NCBI GenBank assembly: GCA_965206365.1
Contig: CBDBJL010000004.1
Span: forward strand, 62,001 to 126,000
Length of the DNA: 64,000 bases
Origin: CBDBJL01 sp965206365
GTDB taxonomy: Bacteria; Pseudomonadota; Alphaproteobacteria; JABAAW01; JAHZMA01
Reading direction: 5' to 3'
Below the pieces are notes generated by a model. The model was not told where the DNA came from. It did not search any database and saw nothing but the letters and a program-made list of their open reading frames with translations. Shown piece after piece: positions 47,044-55,789 of this stretch. A program made the translations under genes and the position numbers. Position 1 is the first letter of the stretch. Each line of letters opens with the position of its first letter.

Positions 47044-48120
47044 ATGAAACTGGTTATAGGCAAACAAACGCAATCGAGAAATATGCAACCGATCTCTACG
47101 CATCATTTCCGAAAAGAACCTTTCTTATTTAACAAATTAGCATGCCATAGCTTCATGCAATTTTTCTTGTTAATTGTTATTTTGATATTCCTAACGCCGA
47201 AAATTTCTGCCACGCCCCAAGACATTCACGTTATCATCCCTTTTTATGAAAATACAACAAAAAATAGAACGCAGACAAGTCTTTTTTGGAGTGTTTTTGA
47301 GCGTGGCGCCAAGCAAGCCGCGAAAGATTCTGCTACCAAAATAACCTATAAAATCCCAAAAACCAACAATATCGAACAAATGATTACGATGATTGAGGCA
47401 TCTTTGAATCAGGAAGCGAACGGGTTAATTCTTGCCATTCACAACCGTGATGCAGTTTTGCCAACCATTCGCCAGCTTAAAGTTAAAAAGATTCCCTTCT
47501 TCACCGTGGCTACCGAAGAAAATACTGCCTATGATATTGCACCATTGCTTAATATTGGTGATGAGGCCTATCAAACTGGGCAAATTATTGGCGCACGCCT
47601 GAAGAAAAATGGTGGAAAATACGCCACCTGCGTTATTACTGAAAGTACGAATGTTAACCAATTGCTGCTATGCAATGGTTTTATCCGCGGCTTTGGCGGT
47701 AGTGGTAAGGTTAAGCGAATTATCACAACTTCAAATCAAGCCTTTAACGTAATTACCAATCAGATTAAACTCAATCCGCGTATTGATAGTTTCTTTATTT
47801 TGCAAGAAAGACTTGCCCCTGAATTAATTCATCACCTGCATCTTGCCAAGAAATTAGAAAAATCCCACATTGCCGTATTGGATCATTCTGCGGAAATGTT
47901 GAAAACACTCTCCTTACCCGCAGCCTCCCTTTATGCCATCGATAACCAACCTTATTTGCAAGGCTATCTTGCTGTAATCACCATGGCTAAATATCTTGAA
48001 ACAGGTGTGCTACCAACCCGTAATATTTTAACAAGCCCTTTTTTTATTGATATCGAAAATGTTGAAAAGGTTTTAGAATTGCAAAAAAACATTTTCCAAA
48101 AACCGCTCTATCTTGAATAG
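47044..48120 (+). CDS. Sugar-type (LacI-fold) periplasmic binding protein, orphan
   Basis: A 358-residue exported protein with a hydrophobic signal at about residues 38-55 after a long basic start; an internal ATG at residue 15 would shorten it. The type I periplasmic-binding fold is clear: IHVIIPFYENTTKNRTQTSLFWSVFERGAKQAAKD, ANGLILAIHNRDAVLPTIRQLKVKKIPFFTVATE, LNIGDEAYQTGQIIGARLKKNGGKYATCV. This is the Peripla_BP_4 type that binds monosaccharides or autoinducer-2. No permease or ATPase gene is next to it, so its function as a transporter component or sensor is open. Confidence 0.75.
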   Translation: MKLVIGKQTQSRNMQPISTHHFRKEPFLFNKLACHSFMQFFLLIVILIFLTPKISATPQDIHVIIPFYENTTKNRTQTSLFWSVFERGAKQAAKDSATKITYKIPKTNNIEQMITMIEASLNQEANGLILAIHNRDAVLPTIRQLKVKKIPFFTVATEENTAYDIAPLLNIGDEAYQTGQIIGARLKKNGGKYATCVITESTNVNQLLLCNGFIRGFGGSGKVKRIITTSNQAFNVITNQIKLNPRIDSFFILQERLAPELIHHLHLAKKLEKSHIAVLDHSAEMLKTLSLPAASLYAIDNQPYLQGYLAVITMAKYLETGVLPTRNILTSPFFIDIENVEKVLELQKNIFQKPLYLE

Positions 48121-48256
48121 ATCAGGGTTTTATGCTATAGATGGGCGTTAATTATTGCAATAAAAAGAATATCCTGGTTGTGTTTTTTTATTTTGTATAA
48201 TTTTCCATAAAAATAGATTATCGTAATGAAATAAATTTTCATAACTATAATGTTTG

Positions 48257-49342
48257 ATGTTAGGAAAAAATTTGAAACTGATCTTGCCAATGATTGGCGT
48301 CTTACTTCTTGGTATTATTTTTGGTTATTTCCTGCCACATGATAAAACGCCGCATGTTGGCAAAACCATTGTTGAACAAGGACAAAGTTCGGGTCAAACC
48401 CTGGCAGAAATCCACAAACGTGGCAAGATTCGTTGTGGCGTTCCGCAAAATTTACCGGGCTTTGCATACCAAAATGATGATGAAATGTGGCATGGTTTCA
48501 ATGTTGATTTTTGTCGGGCTCTTGCCGCTTCTATTTTTGGTGATCAAAACAAGGTAAAATTTATTCCCCTTAATAATACCGATAAATTCACCGCCCTACA
48601 ATCGGGTAATGTTGATTTACTCGCACATAACACCTCGCTCACAATTGCCCGTGATGCAAATTTACACCTTAAATTTTCCGGCATTACTTATTATGATGCC
48701 CAAGGGTTTTTAGTACCACGCACGCTAGAAATATCCTCAATCTATCAAGCTCAAAATTTAACAGCTTGCATAATTACAGGTACCATTAGTGCCAAAAATT
48801 TGATTAATTTTTTTACAAAAAATCAAATTTCCTATAAAACTGTCAGTTTAGATACAATAGATCATGCTATCGAAGCTTACGATAACGAACGTTGTAATCT
48901 TTATTCTACTGATCGTACCTTGCTAGCTGCAAACCGCACCCTACTGAAAGATCCTAGCCAACATATCCTTCTACCCGAAATGATTTCTAGTGAACCGTTA
49001 AGTTTGGTCTTACGTGAAGGCGATGATAATTGGGGTGATATTGTGAATTGGACAATTAATGCCATGATTCTTGCCGAGGAACTTGAAATTAATTCTGAAA
49101 ATGTACAAAATATGCGCTCTTCTGAAAATATCCAGATTCGCCGTTTATTAGGCAAAGCAGGCGAATATGGTAAGGGATTAGGTCTTTCTGAAGATTGGGC
49201 CTATCATATTATTCTTTATGTTGGCAATTATGCCGAAATTTACCAACGCAACTTAGGGAAAGATACCAACATCGGACTCAAACGAGACTTAAATGCTTTA
49301 TGGCGCGACGGCGGAATCCGCTATAGTGTGCCTATAAGGTAA
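48257..49342 (+). CDS. AapJ-like general amino acid binding protein, orphan
   Basis: Periplasmic binding protein of type II, 361 residues. An N-terminal membrane-spanning signal (LILPMIGVLLLGIIFGYFL) is followed by LAEIHKRGKIRCGVPQNLPGFAY, GFNVDFCRALAASIFGDQNKVKFIPLNNTDKFTALQSGNVDLLAHNTS and GITYYDAQGFLVPRTL, closely following AapJ of the alphaproteobacterial general L-amino acid ABC transporter. The aapQMP genes are not adjacent. The start ATG 48257 or TTG 48254 cannot be separated. The neighbouring gene is also an orphan binding protein. Confidence 0.85.
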   Translation: MLGKNLKLILPMIGVLLLGIIFGYFLPHDKTPHVGKTIVEQGQSSGQTLAEIHKRGKIRCGVPQNLPGFAYQNDDEMWHGFNVDFCRALAASIFGDQNKVKFIPLNNTDKFTALQSGNVDLLAHNTSLTIARDANLHLKFSGITYYDAQGFLVPRTLEISSIYQAQNLTACIITGTISAKNLINFFTKNQISYKTVSLDTIDHAIEAYDNERCNLYSTDRTLLAANRTLLKDPSQHILLPEMISSEPLSLVLREGDDNWGDIVNWTINAMILAEELEINSENVQNMRSSENIQIRRLLGKAGEYGKGLGLSEDWAYHIILYVGNYAEIYQRNLGKDTNIGLKRDLNALWRDGGIRYSVPIR

Positions 49343-49367
49343 TAACGTAACTTTCAAATTAGTTTGC

Positions 49368-49396
49368 TTGACAAGTACGATCCAAATTACTAAAAT
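49368..49396 (+). promoter_or_regulatory. Strong sigma70-like promoter of rplU-rpmA operon
   Basis: Perfect TTGACA, 17 bases and TAAAAT. The start point would be near 49403, leaving a leader of about 109 bases before rplU. Among the best promoter matches in the window. Confidence 0.65.
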
Positions 49397-49511
49397 CTGT
49401 CAGATATGAGATTATAGCTTATGTGACAGTGAAGTATGGTGTGACAATGGAACATGGTTAAATTTTATCTTCAAATATCATTTGTAATGAATAAGGATTA
49501 TCAAAAAGAAA

Positions 49512-49826
49512 ATGTTTGCACTCATTCAAACTGGCGCCAAGCAGTATAAGGTAAAAAAAGGGGATCGTTTGCTTATTGAAAAAATTGGTGACGAGAATAC
49601 ACAGGAAATTACGATTAACGAAGTTTTGATGCTTTCTGATGGCAAATCTGTGTTTGGCAACCCTTATGTTAAGGGTGCGAGTGTGACTGCGAAAATTATT
49701 CGGCAAACGCGTGCTAAGAAAATTTTTGTTTTCAAGAAAAATCGTCGGCAGAAATATCGCCGTAGTGCTGGGCATCGGCAATACCAAACCTTTGTAGAAA
49801 TTACACAAATTTCTGTTGCTGCATAA
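49512..49826 (+). CDS. rplU: 50S ribosomal protein L21
   Basis: Ribosomal protein L21, 104 residues: MFALIQTGAKQYKVKKGDRLLIEKI, then VFGNPYVKGASVTAKI and the basic FKKNRRQKYRRSAGHRQ end. First gene of the rplU-rpmA-obgE-proB run. Confidence 0.97.
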   Translation: MFALIQTGAKQYKVKKGDRLLIEKIGDENTQEITINEVLMLSDGKSVFGNPYVKGASVTAKIIRQTRAKKIFVFKKNRRQKYRRSAGHRQYQTFVEITQISVAA

Positions 49827-49850
49827 TTTTTATTTTAAGGAGGCTAAGTA

Positions 49851-50105
49851 ATGGCACATAAAAAAGCTGGAGGTTCTTCGCGTAACGGTCGCGATAGTGC
49901 GGGCAGACGTTTAGGCGTTAAAAAATACGGTGGTGAAAAAGTTATTCCTGGCAATATTTTAATTCGACAACGTGGAACTAAATTTTTCCCAGGTGATAAT
50001 GTAGGTATGGGCAAAGATCACACTCTATTTGCATTAATTGAAGGACATGTGAAATTTAAAAAAACACGGATTCGCAACTATATTAATGTGGAAAAGCTTG
50101 TTTAA
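49851..50105 (+). CDS. rpmA: 50S ribosomal protein L27
   Basis: Ribosomal protein L27, 84 residues: MAHKKAGGSSRNGRDSAGRR-type start reaching the peptidyl transferase centre, and IIPGNILIRQRGTKFFPGDNVGMG-type core. An AGGAGG ribosome site lies upstream. It follows rplU by 24 bases. Confidence 0.98.
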   Translation: MAHKKAGGSSRNGRDSAGRRLGVKKYGGEKVIPGNILIRQRGTKFFPGDNVGMGKDHTLFALIEGHVKFKKTRIRNYINVEKLV

Positions 50106-50172
50106 TTTTTAGGTAATTAACCCCCAACCGTAAGCATGGTATCATCCATCTATACATGCTTTAGGTAAAATT

Positions 50173-51237
50173 ATGAAATTTCTTGATCGAGCAAAAATTC
50201 ATGTGAAAACTGGCCGTGGAGGCAATGGTTGTGTAGCCTTTCGTCGGGAAAAATTTATTGAATATGGCGGTCCGTGGGGCGGTGATGGTGGCAAAGGTGG
50301 CGATGTTATTTTCCATGCCGTAGAAAATCTCAACACTTTGCTTGATTTTCGCTACCAACAACATTTCAAAGCTGAACGTGGTGCTGACGGACAGGGCAAA
50401 ACCAAGCATGGTGCCAAGGGTAAGGATTGCATTATCAAAGTTCCTGTTGGCACTCAGATTTTTGATATTACAGAAAATGATTTGTTGTGCGATATGGATT
50501 ATGCGGGCAAAACGTTTTACTTACTTCGCGGTGGTAACGGTGGCAGAGGCAACACTCATTTTAAATCAGCTACCAATCGTGCCCCTAAATACGCTGAAGA
50601 AGGTAAATCCGATGCAGAACAATCACTTTGGTTGCAACTGAAGTTAATTGCCGATATCGGTATTATTGGTTTGCCCAACGCAGGAAAATCCTCGTTACTT
50701 AATTGTTTAAGTCGTGCCAAATCAAAAATCGGTGCCTATCCTTTTACCACTCTTTATCCACATTTAGGTGTTGTTGAGGCGAATTCAAAACAATTAATTC
50801 TTGCTGATATTCCGGGATTGATAGATGGTGCCCATCAAGGGGCTGGCTTGGGGCATCGTTTTTTAGGGCATGTAGAAAGATGCCATTTTCTACTTCATCT
50901 CATTGATGCTAGCTCAGAAGATTTGCTTATGTCTTATCAGATCGTTCAAAATGAATTAAAACATTATCAGAAAAAATTGCTCGATAAACCCCAATTGTTA
51001 ATTTTAAGCAAGATTGATTTACTCAATCTAGAACAGCAAAATCAATTAGCGCAAAATTTAAAAAAATTCCAAAAACAATCCTCCTCTTTTCTTGAAAGAA
51101 TCATGATTTCTACGATCGATGGCACAAATATTGATGCGCTGATTCAACTGCTTTTTACAAATTATTTTGCAACTCAACATCAGCTCCACTCTGATAATCA
51201 TGAAATTCTACCGCAATCAATTTGGTTGCCATGCTGA
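50173..51237 (+). CDS. obgE: GTPase ObgE/CgtA
   Basis: Ribosome-associated GTPase. The glycine-rich Obg fold covers residues 1-158 (VKTGRGGNGCVAFRREKF, GGPWGGDGGKGGDVIF, GGNGGRGN). The G domain has G1 at 166-173 (GLPNAGKSS), the YPFTTLYP switch and DIPGLIDGAHQGAGLGHRFL; NKxD is present in variant form as LSKIDLL. It is 354 residues long. Confidence 0.96.
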   Translation: MKFLDRAKIHVKTGRGGNGCVAFRREKFIEYGGPWGGDGGKGGDVIFHAVENLNTLLDFRYQQHFKAERGADGQGKTKHGAKGKDCIIKVPVGTQIFDITENDLLCDMDYAGKTFYLLRGGNGGRGNTHFKSATNRAPKYAEEGKSDAEQSLWLQLKLIADIGIIGLPNAGKSSLLNCLSRAKSKIGAYPFTTLYPHLGVVEANSKQLILADIPGLIDGAHQGAGLGHRFLGHVERCHFLLHLIDASSEDLLMSYQIVQNELKHYQKKLLDKPQLLILSKIDLLNLEQQNQLAQNLKKFQKQSSSFLERIMISTIDGTNIDALIQLLFTNYFATQHQLHSDNHEILPQSIWLPC

Positions 51238-52358
51238 AAAAAATTCAAGAAGCCAACCGATTGGTGATCAAAGTTGGCTCAAGCTTGCTCATCGATAAAT
51301 CAAGCGATCAAATTAATCATGAATGGTTGCAAAGTTTAGTGACCGATATTGCCTATTATCATAATTTAGGCACAGAAATTATTATTATTTGCTCGGGTTC
51401 TATTGCGCTTGGGCGTAGGCAATTAAGCTTAACTGCGCAAAAATCAGCCTTAAAATTACAAGAAAAACAGGCCACGGCCGCAGTGGGGCAAATTCTGCTG
51501 AATCATGCTTGGCAAGAAGCTTTTGCTCAACATAAAATGAATGTCGCCCAAATGCTCCTCACCTATGAAGATACCGAAACCCGTAGGCGCCATTTGAATG
51601 CCCGCAATACTTTATTGCAACTATTAAAATTCAGAACCATTCCCATCATTAACGAAAATGATACTGTTGCTACCGCAGAAATTCGCTATGGCGATAATGA
51701 TCGTCTGGCGGCAAGGTTAGCCGTTATGGGCGAATCCGACTTGCTGATTCTACTAAGTGATATTGATGGGCTTTACAGTGCAAACCCAACCCATGACAAT
51801 ACCGCCAAGCATATTTCGCAAATTGATGAAATCACCCCTGAAATTACGGCAATGGCAATCGGCAAATATGGAAATGATGGCACGGGTGGTATGGCAACCA
51901 AAATAGAAGCCGCAAAAATTGCGATTGCTGGGGGATGCCAAATGATTATCAGCAATGGCATGCAAAAACACCCCCTTACCCAGATTGCGGGACAAAAATA
52001 TTCACTCTTCACCAGTAAAATTAAACCCCAAACTGCTCGCAAACAATGGATTGCAAGTGCCTTAGATATTCAAGGCAAAATTACCATTGATGATGGTGCA
52101 GTAAAAGCTTTAAATATGGGCAATAGTTTGCTCGCCGCTGGCGTTACCCTGATTGAGGGTAATTTTAAGCGTGGTGCTTTGCTGATAATTGCCAATCCTA
52201 AAACCGGTGATCTTGGACAAGGTTTTATTTCCTATAATTCCGTTGATGCCAGAAAATTAATTGGTTACCATTCCGATGCGATTGAAAGTCTTATTGGCTA
52301 TAAAGGACCTAACGCACTCATTCATCGCGATAATTTTGTACTGAAAGAAACCGCTTGA
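51231..52358 (+). CDS. proB: Glutamate 5-kinase
   Basis: First enzyme of proline synthesis. The amino acid kinase domain shows LVIKVGSSLLID, IICSGSIALGRRQL, AAVGQILL, IINENDTVATAEIRYGDNDRLAARLA and GTGGMATKIEAAKIA. A C-terminal PUA domain (IQGKITIDDGAVKALNMGNSLLAAGV) completes 375 residues. ATG 51231 overlaps the obgE stop (ATGCTGA); a TTG 9 bases upstream is less likely. proA does not follow; a tRNA pair and then the island do. Confidence 0.94.
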   Translation: MLKKIQEANRLVIKVGSSLLIDKSSDQINHEWLQSLVTDIAYYHNLGTEIIIICSGSIALGRRQLSLTAQKSALKLQEKQATAAVGQILLNHAWQEAFAQHKMNVAQMLLTYEDTETRRRHLNARNTLLQLLKFRTIPIINENDTVATAEIRYGDNDRLAARLAVMGESDLLILLSDIDGLYSANPTHDNTAKHISQIDEITPEITAMAIGKYGNDGTGGMATKIEAAKIAIAGGCQMIISNGMQKHPLTQIAGQKYSLFTSKIKPQTARKQWIASALDIQGKITIDDGAVKALNMGNSLLAAGVTLIEGNFKRGALLIIANPKTGDLGQGFISYNSVDARKLIGYHSDAIESLIGYKGPNALIHRDNFVLKETA

Positions 52359-52383
52359 ATAAGGCAATAATCAAAATAAAACA

Positions 52384-52412
52384 TTGACACAGCCGTTAAT
52401 ATTTCGTAGAAA
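52384..52412 (+). promoter_or_regulatory. Promoter of the tRNA-Tyr/tRNA-Ser unit
   Basis: TTGACA, 17 bases and TAGAAA, with the expected start near 52419, a few bases before the tRNA-Tyr 5' end. Confidence 0.6.
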
Positions 52413-52425
52413 AAGCAATCTTACC

Positions 52426-52510
52426 GGAGGGATGCCTGAGTGGTTAAAAGGGGCGGACTGTAAATCCGTTGGCTATGCCTACGTAGGTTCAAATCCTACT
52501 CCCTCCACCA
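52426..52510 (+). tRNA. tRNA-Tyr (GTA)
   Basis: An 85-base class II tRNA. The acceptor arms GGAGGGA and TCCCTCC pair fully, the anticodon GTA is at 52460-52462, a long variable arm follows, the T-loop is GGTTCAAATCC, and the CCA end is encoded (52508-52510). Confidence 0.95.
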
Positions 52511-52549
52511 TATTTCATAAAGAAATTTTTGGCGCGTAAAATTGAATAT

Positions 52550-52640
52550 GGAGAGATGGCCGAGCGGCTGAAGGCGCACGCTTGGAAAGCGTGTAGGGGT
52601 TAATAGCCTCTCGCGGGTTCGAATCCCGCTCTCTCCGCCA
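52550..52640 (+). tRNA. tRNA-Ser (GGA)
   Basis: A 91-base class II tRNA with acceptor arms GGAGAGA and TCTCTCC, anticodon GGA at 52584-52586, a long variable arm, T-loop GGTTCGAATCC, and an encoded CCA end (52638-52640). It lies 39 bases after tRNA-Tyr, probably on one transcript. It is the last chromosomal gene before the island. Confidence 0.95.
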
Positions 52641-52684
52641 TTGACTACAAACAAACTTTCATATGCCCGAGATGGCATAGCCTC

Positions 52685-52711
52685 AAAAGCCCAGCATTTG
52701 CGGGCTTTTTC
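52685..52711 (+). terminator. Rho-independent terminator after the tRNA pair
   Basis: Stem AAAAGCCC / GGGCTTTT with a 9-base loop, running into Ts. It closes the tRNA transcript and is a good marker for the last native chromosomal element. Confidence 0.8.
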
Positions 52712-52789
52712 GCTATTTACAATTGACTTGCTCTCTATAAAAACACCCCGTTTTTCTCTAATTTTTCTCCTATATATGCCCCTTTCCTG

Positions 52790-52821
52790 AAAAACACCGT
52801 ACTTGGAAAAGCGAAGTACGG
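52790..52821 (-). terminator. Terminator of the LexA-like/401/350 operon
   Basis: Perfect 8-bp stem CCGTACTT / AAGTACGG with a 9-base loop. Read on the minus strand the stem is followed within two bases by TTTTT, so it terminates the minus-strand operon about 70 bases after its last stop. On the plus strand the trailing run is weaker (AGCTTTT). Confidence 0.6.
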
Positions 52822-52890
52822 AGCTTTTAGTCATGTGGAATCAAGGGCTTGGCAATTGATCAGTTCGCACCGATCTATGCCTGTCATTGA

Positions 52891-53943
52891 CTACTCATCT
52901 GGTGAGATATGAAACTTAGAACGATAGCAAACCCGGTTTTTGTGATCTTTGTAATCCTCAAATGGATCGCTGTCATATATGCCGAAGAACTTTTGAAAGA
53001 CCTTCTTTAGCTCTTGTTTTTGTTTCTTCTGGTTACGATTGGCTTTTGGGTTGTCCCATGTGAACTGGCCTCGCTCATCTGCAAAGCCTTCCAGTAGATT
53101 CCATTGTTTATTAGGAGATGCCGTTCGGCCATCTGCCATGCCCATCTGGGTAAAATTATAAACTTGAGAAACCCTATTGTTACCAGTGTTGCAAGTAACA
53201 CGAACTGTATGCCCATCTGTAAATTTAATCGTAATATTGGACCACTCTGCATCGGCTGGGGTTGGAAATAAGACACAGCTCACTTCTGGCATTGGGTCTT
53301 CCTGATCTTCATGGAAGGCAGAAAATTCTTCTAATGCTTTGGTGGTATCGATAAGCGTGTCTGTATTAGCCAAATCCTGCAGGCCAATCAAAGCAGAGCC
53401 TTTAGCTCGGATGGCATTAATCTTGGATTGGCTGATGTTATCGATGGATGGCATCAGCAAAATGGCTGATCCATCAAGACCAATCACATGGTTGATTATG
53501 CCTTCCAGATCTCCATCGTGAATGTTGATTCCAAAGAAAACCGGATAACGAATGGTGCCTCGGGGAATGTAGAGCCCAACTCTTATACAGCTTGAGGTGC
53601 CGTCAATGGTCTGTATATCCTTTAGAACTGAAATCTCATTCGTAGAGTCAGCGATTAAGCTAGCAATCTTTTTTAGGCTTAGGGTATGCAGCCGTCTGTC
53701 ATTATTTGAAATATGTAAGTCTGGGCAGGAGGTGGTGTCATCATTACAAACTGCCAGCACTTTTCCATTAGGCATTTCACAAACACGTCTTCCACCGCAA
53801 TGCCCATGATCGCAATGCAACTGTTCATCAAAAGCCGTTGTGCTATCGAACCAAGATTTAACTACCTCAGTATCACCAAAGTGCTTGATTAAAAATGCAT
53901 GATTATGTTCATGCCGAGGCAGCTTCGCGAGCATATTCCACAT
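52891..53943 (-). CDS. Uncharacterised protein, Cys/His cluster plus winged-helix-like end (cargo gene)
   Basis: A 350-residue protein from ATG 53943, chosen for its GGAGG ribosome site 9 bases upstream; the frame extends to 53979. Not recognised. A Cys/His cluster lies at residues 43-77 (Cys44, 49, 55, 66 and 73 with His43, 46, 48 and 77), consistent with a zinc site. A middle part (about 110-185) alternates strands and helices (RVGLYIPRGTIRYPVFFGINIHDGD). A C-terminal part near 240-300 (TIKFTDGHTVRVTC, then YNFTQMGMADGRT) looks like a small winged-helix or sensor-output domain, followed by a lysine-rich helix. It overlaps the 401-residue gene by 35 bases, so they are translationally coupled. 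There is no signal peptide or membrane segment. Confidence 0.75.
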   Translation of the reverse strand: MWNMLAKLPRHEHNHAFLIKHFGDTEVVKSWFDSTTAFDEQLHCDHGHCGGRRVCEMPNGKVLAVCNDDTTSCPDLHISNNDRRLHTLSLKKIASLIADSTNEISVLKDIQTIDGTSSCIRVGLYIPRGTIRYPVFFGINIHDGDLEGIINHVIGLDGSAILLMPSIDNISQSKINAIRAKGSALIGLQDLANTDTLIDTTKALEEFSAFHEDQEDPMPEVSCVLFPTPADAEWSNITIKFTDGHTVRVTCNTGNNRVSQVYNFTQMGMADGRTASPNKQWNLLEGFADERGQFTWDNPKANRNQKKQKQELKKVFQKFFGIYDSDPFEDYKDHKNRVCYRSKFHISPDE

Positions 53944-55114
53944 ATTGCGCTGCCTCCTGTTTTGAGGTTCTTGGTTCAACTAGCCCTTGGTCGGTGATCC
54001 AATCTTCTACAACCAAGAAGTCTTCGTCACGACTGAACGTGGCACGATTGCCAGCCCGGATATCAATCGGCCTTGCTTTTTTCAGCCCCTCAAACTTCAC
54101 GCTGAACTTGGCAAAAGTTATGGCAGCACGCTTTGTCGAGTCTTGACCATTTTTTCGTATCAGTGTGTTGAGAAGATTGCCCGATTTTCTGATTTCAGTT
54201 TCACCGCCCCAATCATAATGAATCTCAACCAGCTTCACATCTTCAACGCCATCAGTGGTGGCAAAATTATGAGCGGCATTATCAACGTCCCGTAATTTTT
54301 CTAACGAAAACTTCTTTTGCTCAGAGAAGTACCCTTCGTTGCCAAAAATATGTTTTCCCACACAGCGTAAGAATTCCTCTATATGACCTTTTTTCTTACT
54401 AGATATTCTGACGCTGACATCATCGCTGTCGCAATTATAAATCAGAAGATCATGGCATTGAGGGTTGTAAAATACACTCCCTGTCTCACCATCTTTCATT
54501 TTAAATTCACGCTTTAATGGCTTGCCGTATTTTATAACGATGCTAACTCGGTGCCCTTGAGGGAACAAATAAACTCGGCAATTTCGCAATCGGTTATTAC
54601 TGGCAAACCAGTCATCAAGCTCTGATTGTAGTGCGGTGATTGTTTCATCTGAAATCTTTGGAAAAGATCTTTTTTGAGCGTGTGAGCCCCAATAAAAACT
54701 AAAGCCTCGATAGTTTCGGACTAATGATCGCGCATATTCCGTATGGAAAAGATCAGGCTGATTTAAAAAGCAAAACAGGGCTAAATCTTCATGTGATCCG
54801 GGCGTATAGTGTAATTCAATACCTTGGTCTTTAGCTGCTGATATCAGCGAGTCCATAGCTTCTTGACTGGACATTTCTGTTATTAATTGTAGAGCTTCCA
54901 TCAACTCATGGGTTTCATAAGAATCTTGAACGGTGTCGTTTGGACGGATAAGCGCTTTTGTAATATCTTCAAAATTCAAAGTGCCGTTTTCGAGATGAAT
55001 CCCATGAGCTTCAAAGAATTTTGGAAATTTTTTAAATAGCTGAATAAGCAGCTCGGCATCCAGACCGCCTAAAACATCTACATTTGTGAATACCTTTGGA
55101 TTATATCTCGACAT
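53909..55114 (-). CDS. Uncharacterised 401-residue protein (cargo gene)
   Basis: From ATG 55114, with GGAG about 8 bases upstream; a TTG at 55120 is the alternative. No family recognised. The N-terminal half is helical (AELLIQLFKKFPKFFEAHGIHLE, SSQEAMDSLISAAKDQGIELHY), the middle has beta-rich segments (CRVYLFPQGHRVSIVIKYGK, VFYNPQCHDLLIYNCD, VSVRISSKKKGHIEEFLRCVGKHIFG), and the C-terminal part ends with ITFAKFSVKFEGLKKARPIDIRAGNRATF and an acidic-to-basic helix. No signal peptide, membrane helix, P-loop or obvious nuclease motif is visible. It overlaps the LexA-like gene by 14 bases. Its composition (25/60 G+C at 54181) lies between chromosome and island core. Confidence 0.75.
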   Translation of the reverse strand: MSRYNPKVFTNVDVLGGLDAELLIQLFKKFPKFFEAHGIHLENGTLNFEDITKALIRPNDTVQDSYETHELMEALQLITEMSSQEAMDSLISAAKDQGIELHYTPGSHEDLALFCFLNQPDLFHTEYARSLVRNYRGFSFYWGSHAQKRSFPKISDETITALQSELDDWFASNNRLRNCRVYLFPQGHRVSIVIKYGKPLKREFKMKDGETGSVFYNPQCHDLLIYNCDSDDVSVRISSKKKGHIEEFLRCVGKHIFGNEGYFSEQKKFSLEKLRDVDNAAHNFATTDGVEDVKLVEIHYDWGGETEIRKSGNLLNTLIRKNGQDSTKRAAITFAKFSVKFEGLKKARPIDIRAGNRATFSRDEDFLVVEDWITDQGLVEPRTSKQEAAQYVEYAREAASA

Positions 55115-55763
55115 CGCCAATCTCCTGTTTCGTCGTTACAGGGTTGGCCTCGGTGTCAACACCCGAGCAGACGTGTAAGACCTTCCCAATTATTTTAAGT
55201 TCATCCTGTTGTCCTATGATGATGGGTTTTAGTTTCTGATTTTCAGGGCGCAGCTCAATATGCTCCCCTTCAATGCTCAGCCGCTTTACAGTGGCCTCTT
55301 CGCCGACCATGGCCACAATAATATCGCTGTTTTCAGCAATTGGTTGTCTTCGCACGACAACGTAATCTCCCTCGAAAATATCAGCATCAATCATGCTGTC
55401 GCCTTGCACTTTGAGCGCAAAGCATTTTCCGCGCAGAACATTATTCGGCACCATGACCTGACCAATCTGATTTTCAATCGCAAGAATCGGTTGACCAGCA
55501 GCGACCACCCCCAAAACGGGAACGGCAGTCAGGTTGGTTTTATCCGGTGTTTGTGCGTGAAGGACTTCGATGGATCGCGCTTTTCGCGCCTGTCTGCGAA
55601 TATAGCCTTTGTCTTCCAGCCGCTTGAGCCCTTCAAACACACTGGGTGCTTTCACCCCCAATTCCACAGCAAGCTCTTGTACCGTGGGCGACATCCCCAT
55701 GGCACGTTTCAGGCGTTCAATGGCCTGTAATAGCGTATTCTGTGCGTTTGTCAGTTGCTCCAT
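55101..55763 (-). CDS. LexA-like self-cleaving repressor leading a three-gene operon
   Basis: A 220-residue repressor: winged-helix DNA-binding domain at 1-65 (MSPTVQELAVELGVKAPSVFEGLKRLEDKGYI) and S24 peptidase domain. The cleavage site Ala89-Gly90 lies in GVVAAGQP, the nucleophile is Ser123 in GDSMIDADI, and the base is Lys160 in EATVKRL. It is far closer to LexA than to phage CI repressors (ELRPENQKLKPI also matches). In the family, RecA-ssDNA triggers self-cleavage and derepression. Its own promoter has a palindromic operator across the -10 box, and it is cotranscribed with the two unknown genes, so DNA damage would induce all three. It is inferred to be element-encoded, not the host LexA. 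Confidence 0.88.
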   Translation of the reverse strand: MEQLTNAQNTLLQAIERLKRAMGMSPTVQELAVELGVKAPSVFEGLKRLEDKGYIRRQARKARSIEVLHAQTPDKTNLTAVPVLGVVAAGQPILAIENQIGQVMVPNNVLRGKCFALKVQGDSMIDADIFEGDYVVVRRQPIAENSDIIVAMVGEEATVKRLSIEGEHIELRPENQKLKPIIIGQQDELKIIGKVLHVCSGVDTEANPVTTKQEIGDVEI

Positions 55764-55789
55764 AGCATCCTTTCAATTTTGGCTAATGA

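Noticed and set aside
52496..52834. 112-residue minus-strand open frame across the tRNA region
   Set aside because: It is the antisense reading of tRNA-Ser (the familiar GESGIRTRE type artefact) and has no ribosome site.
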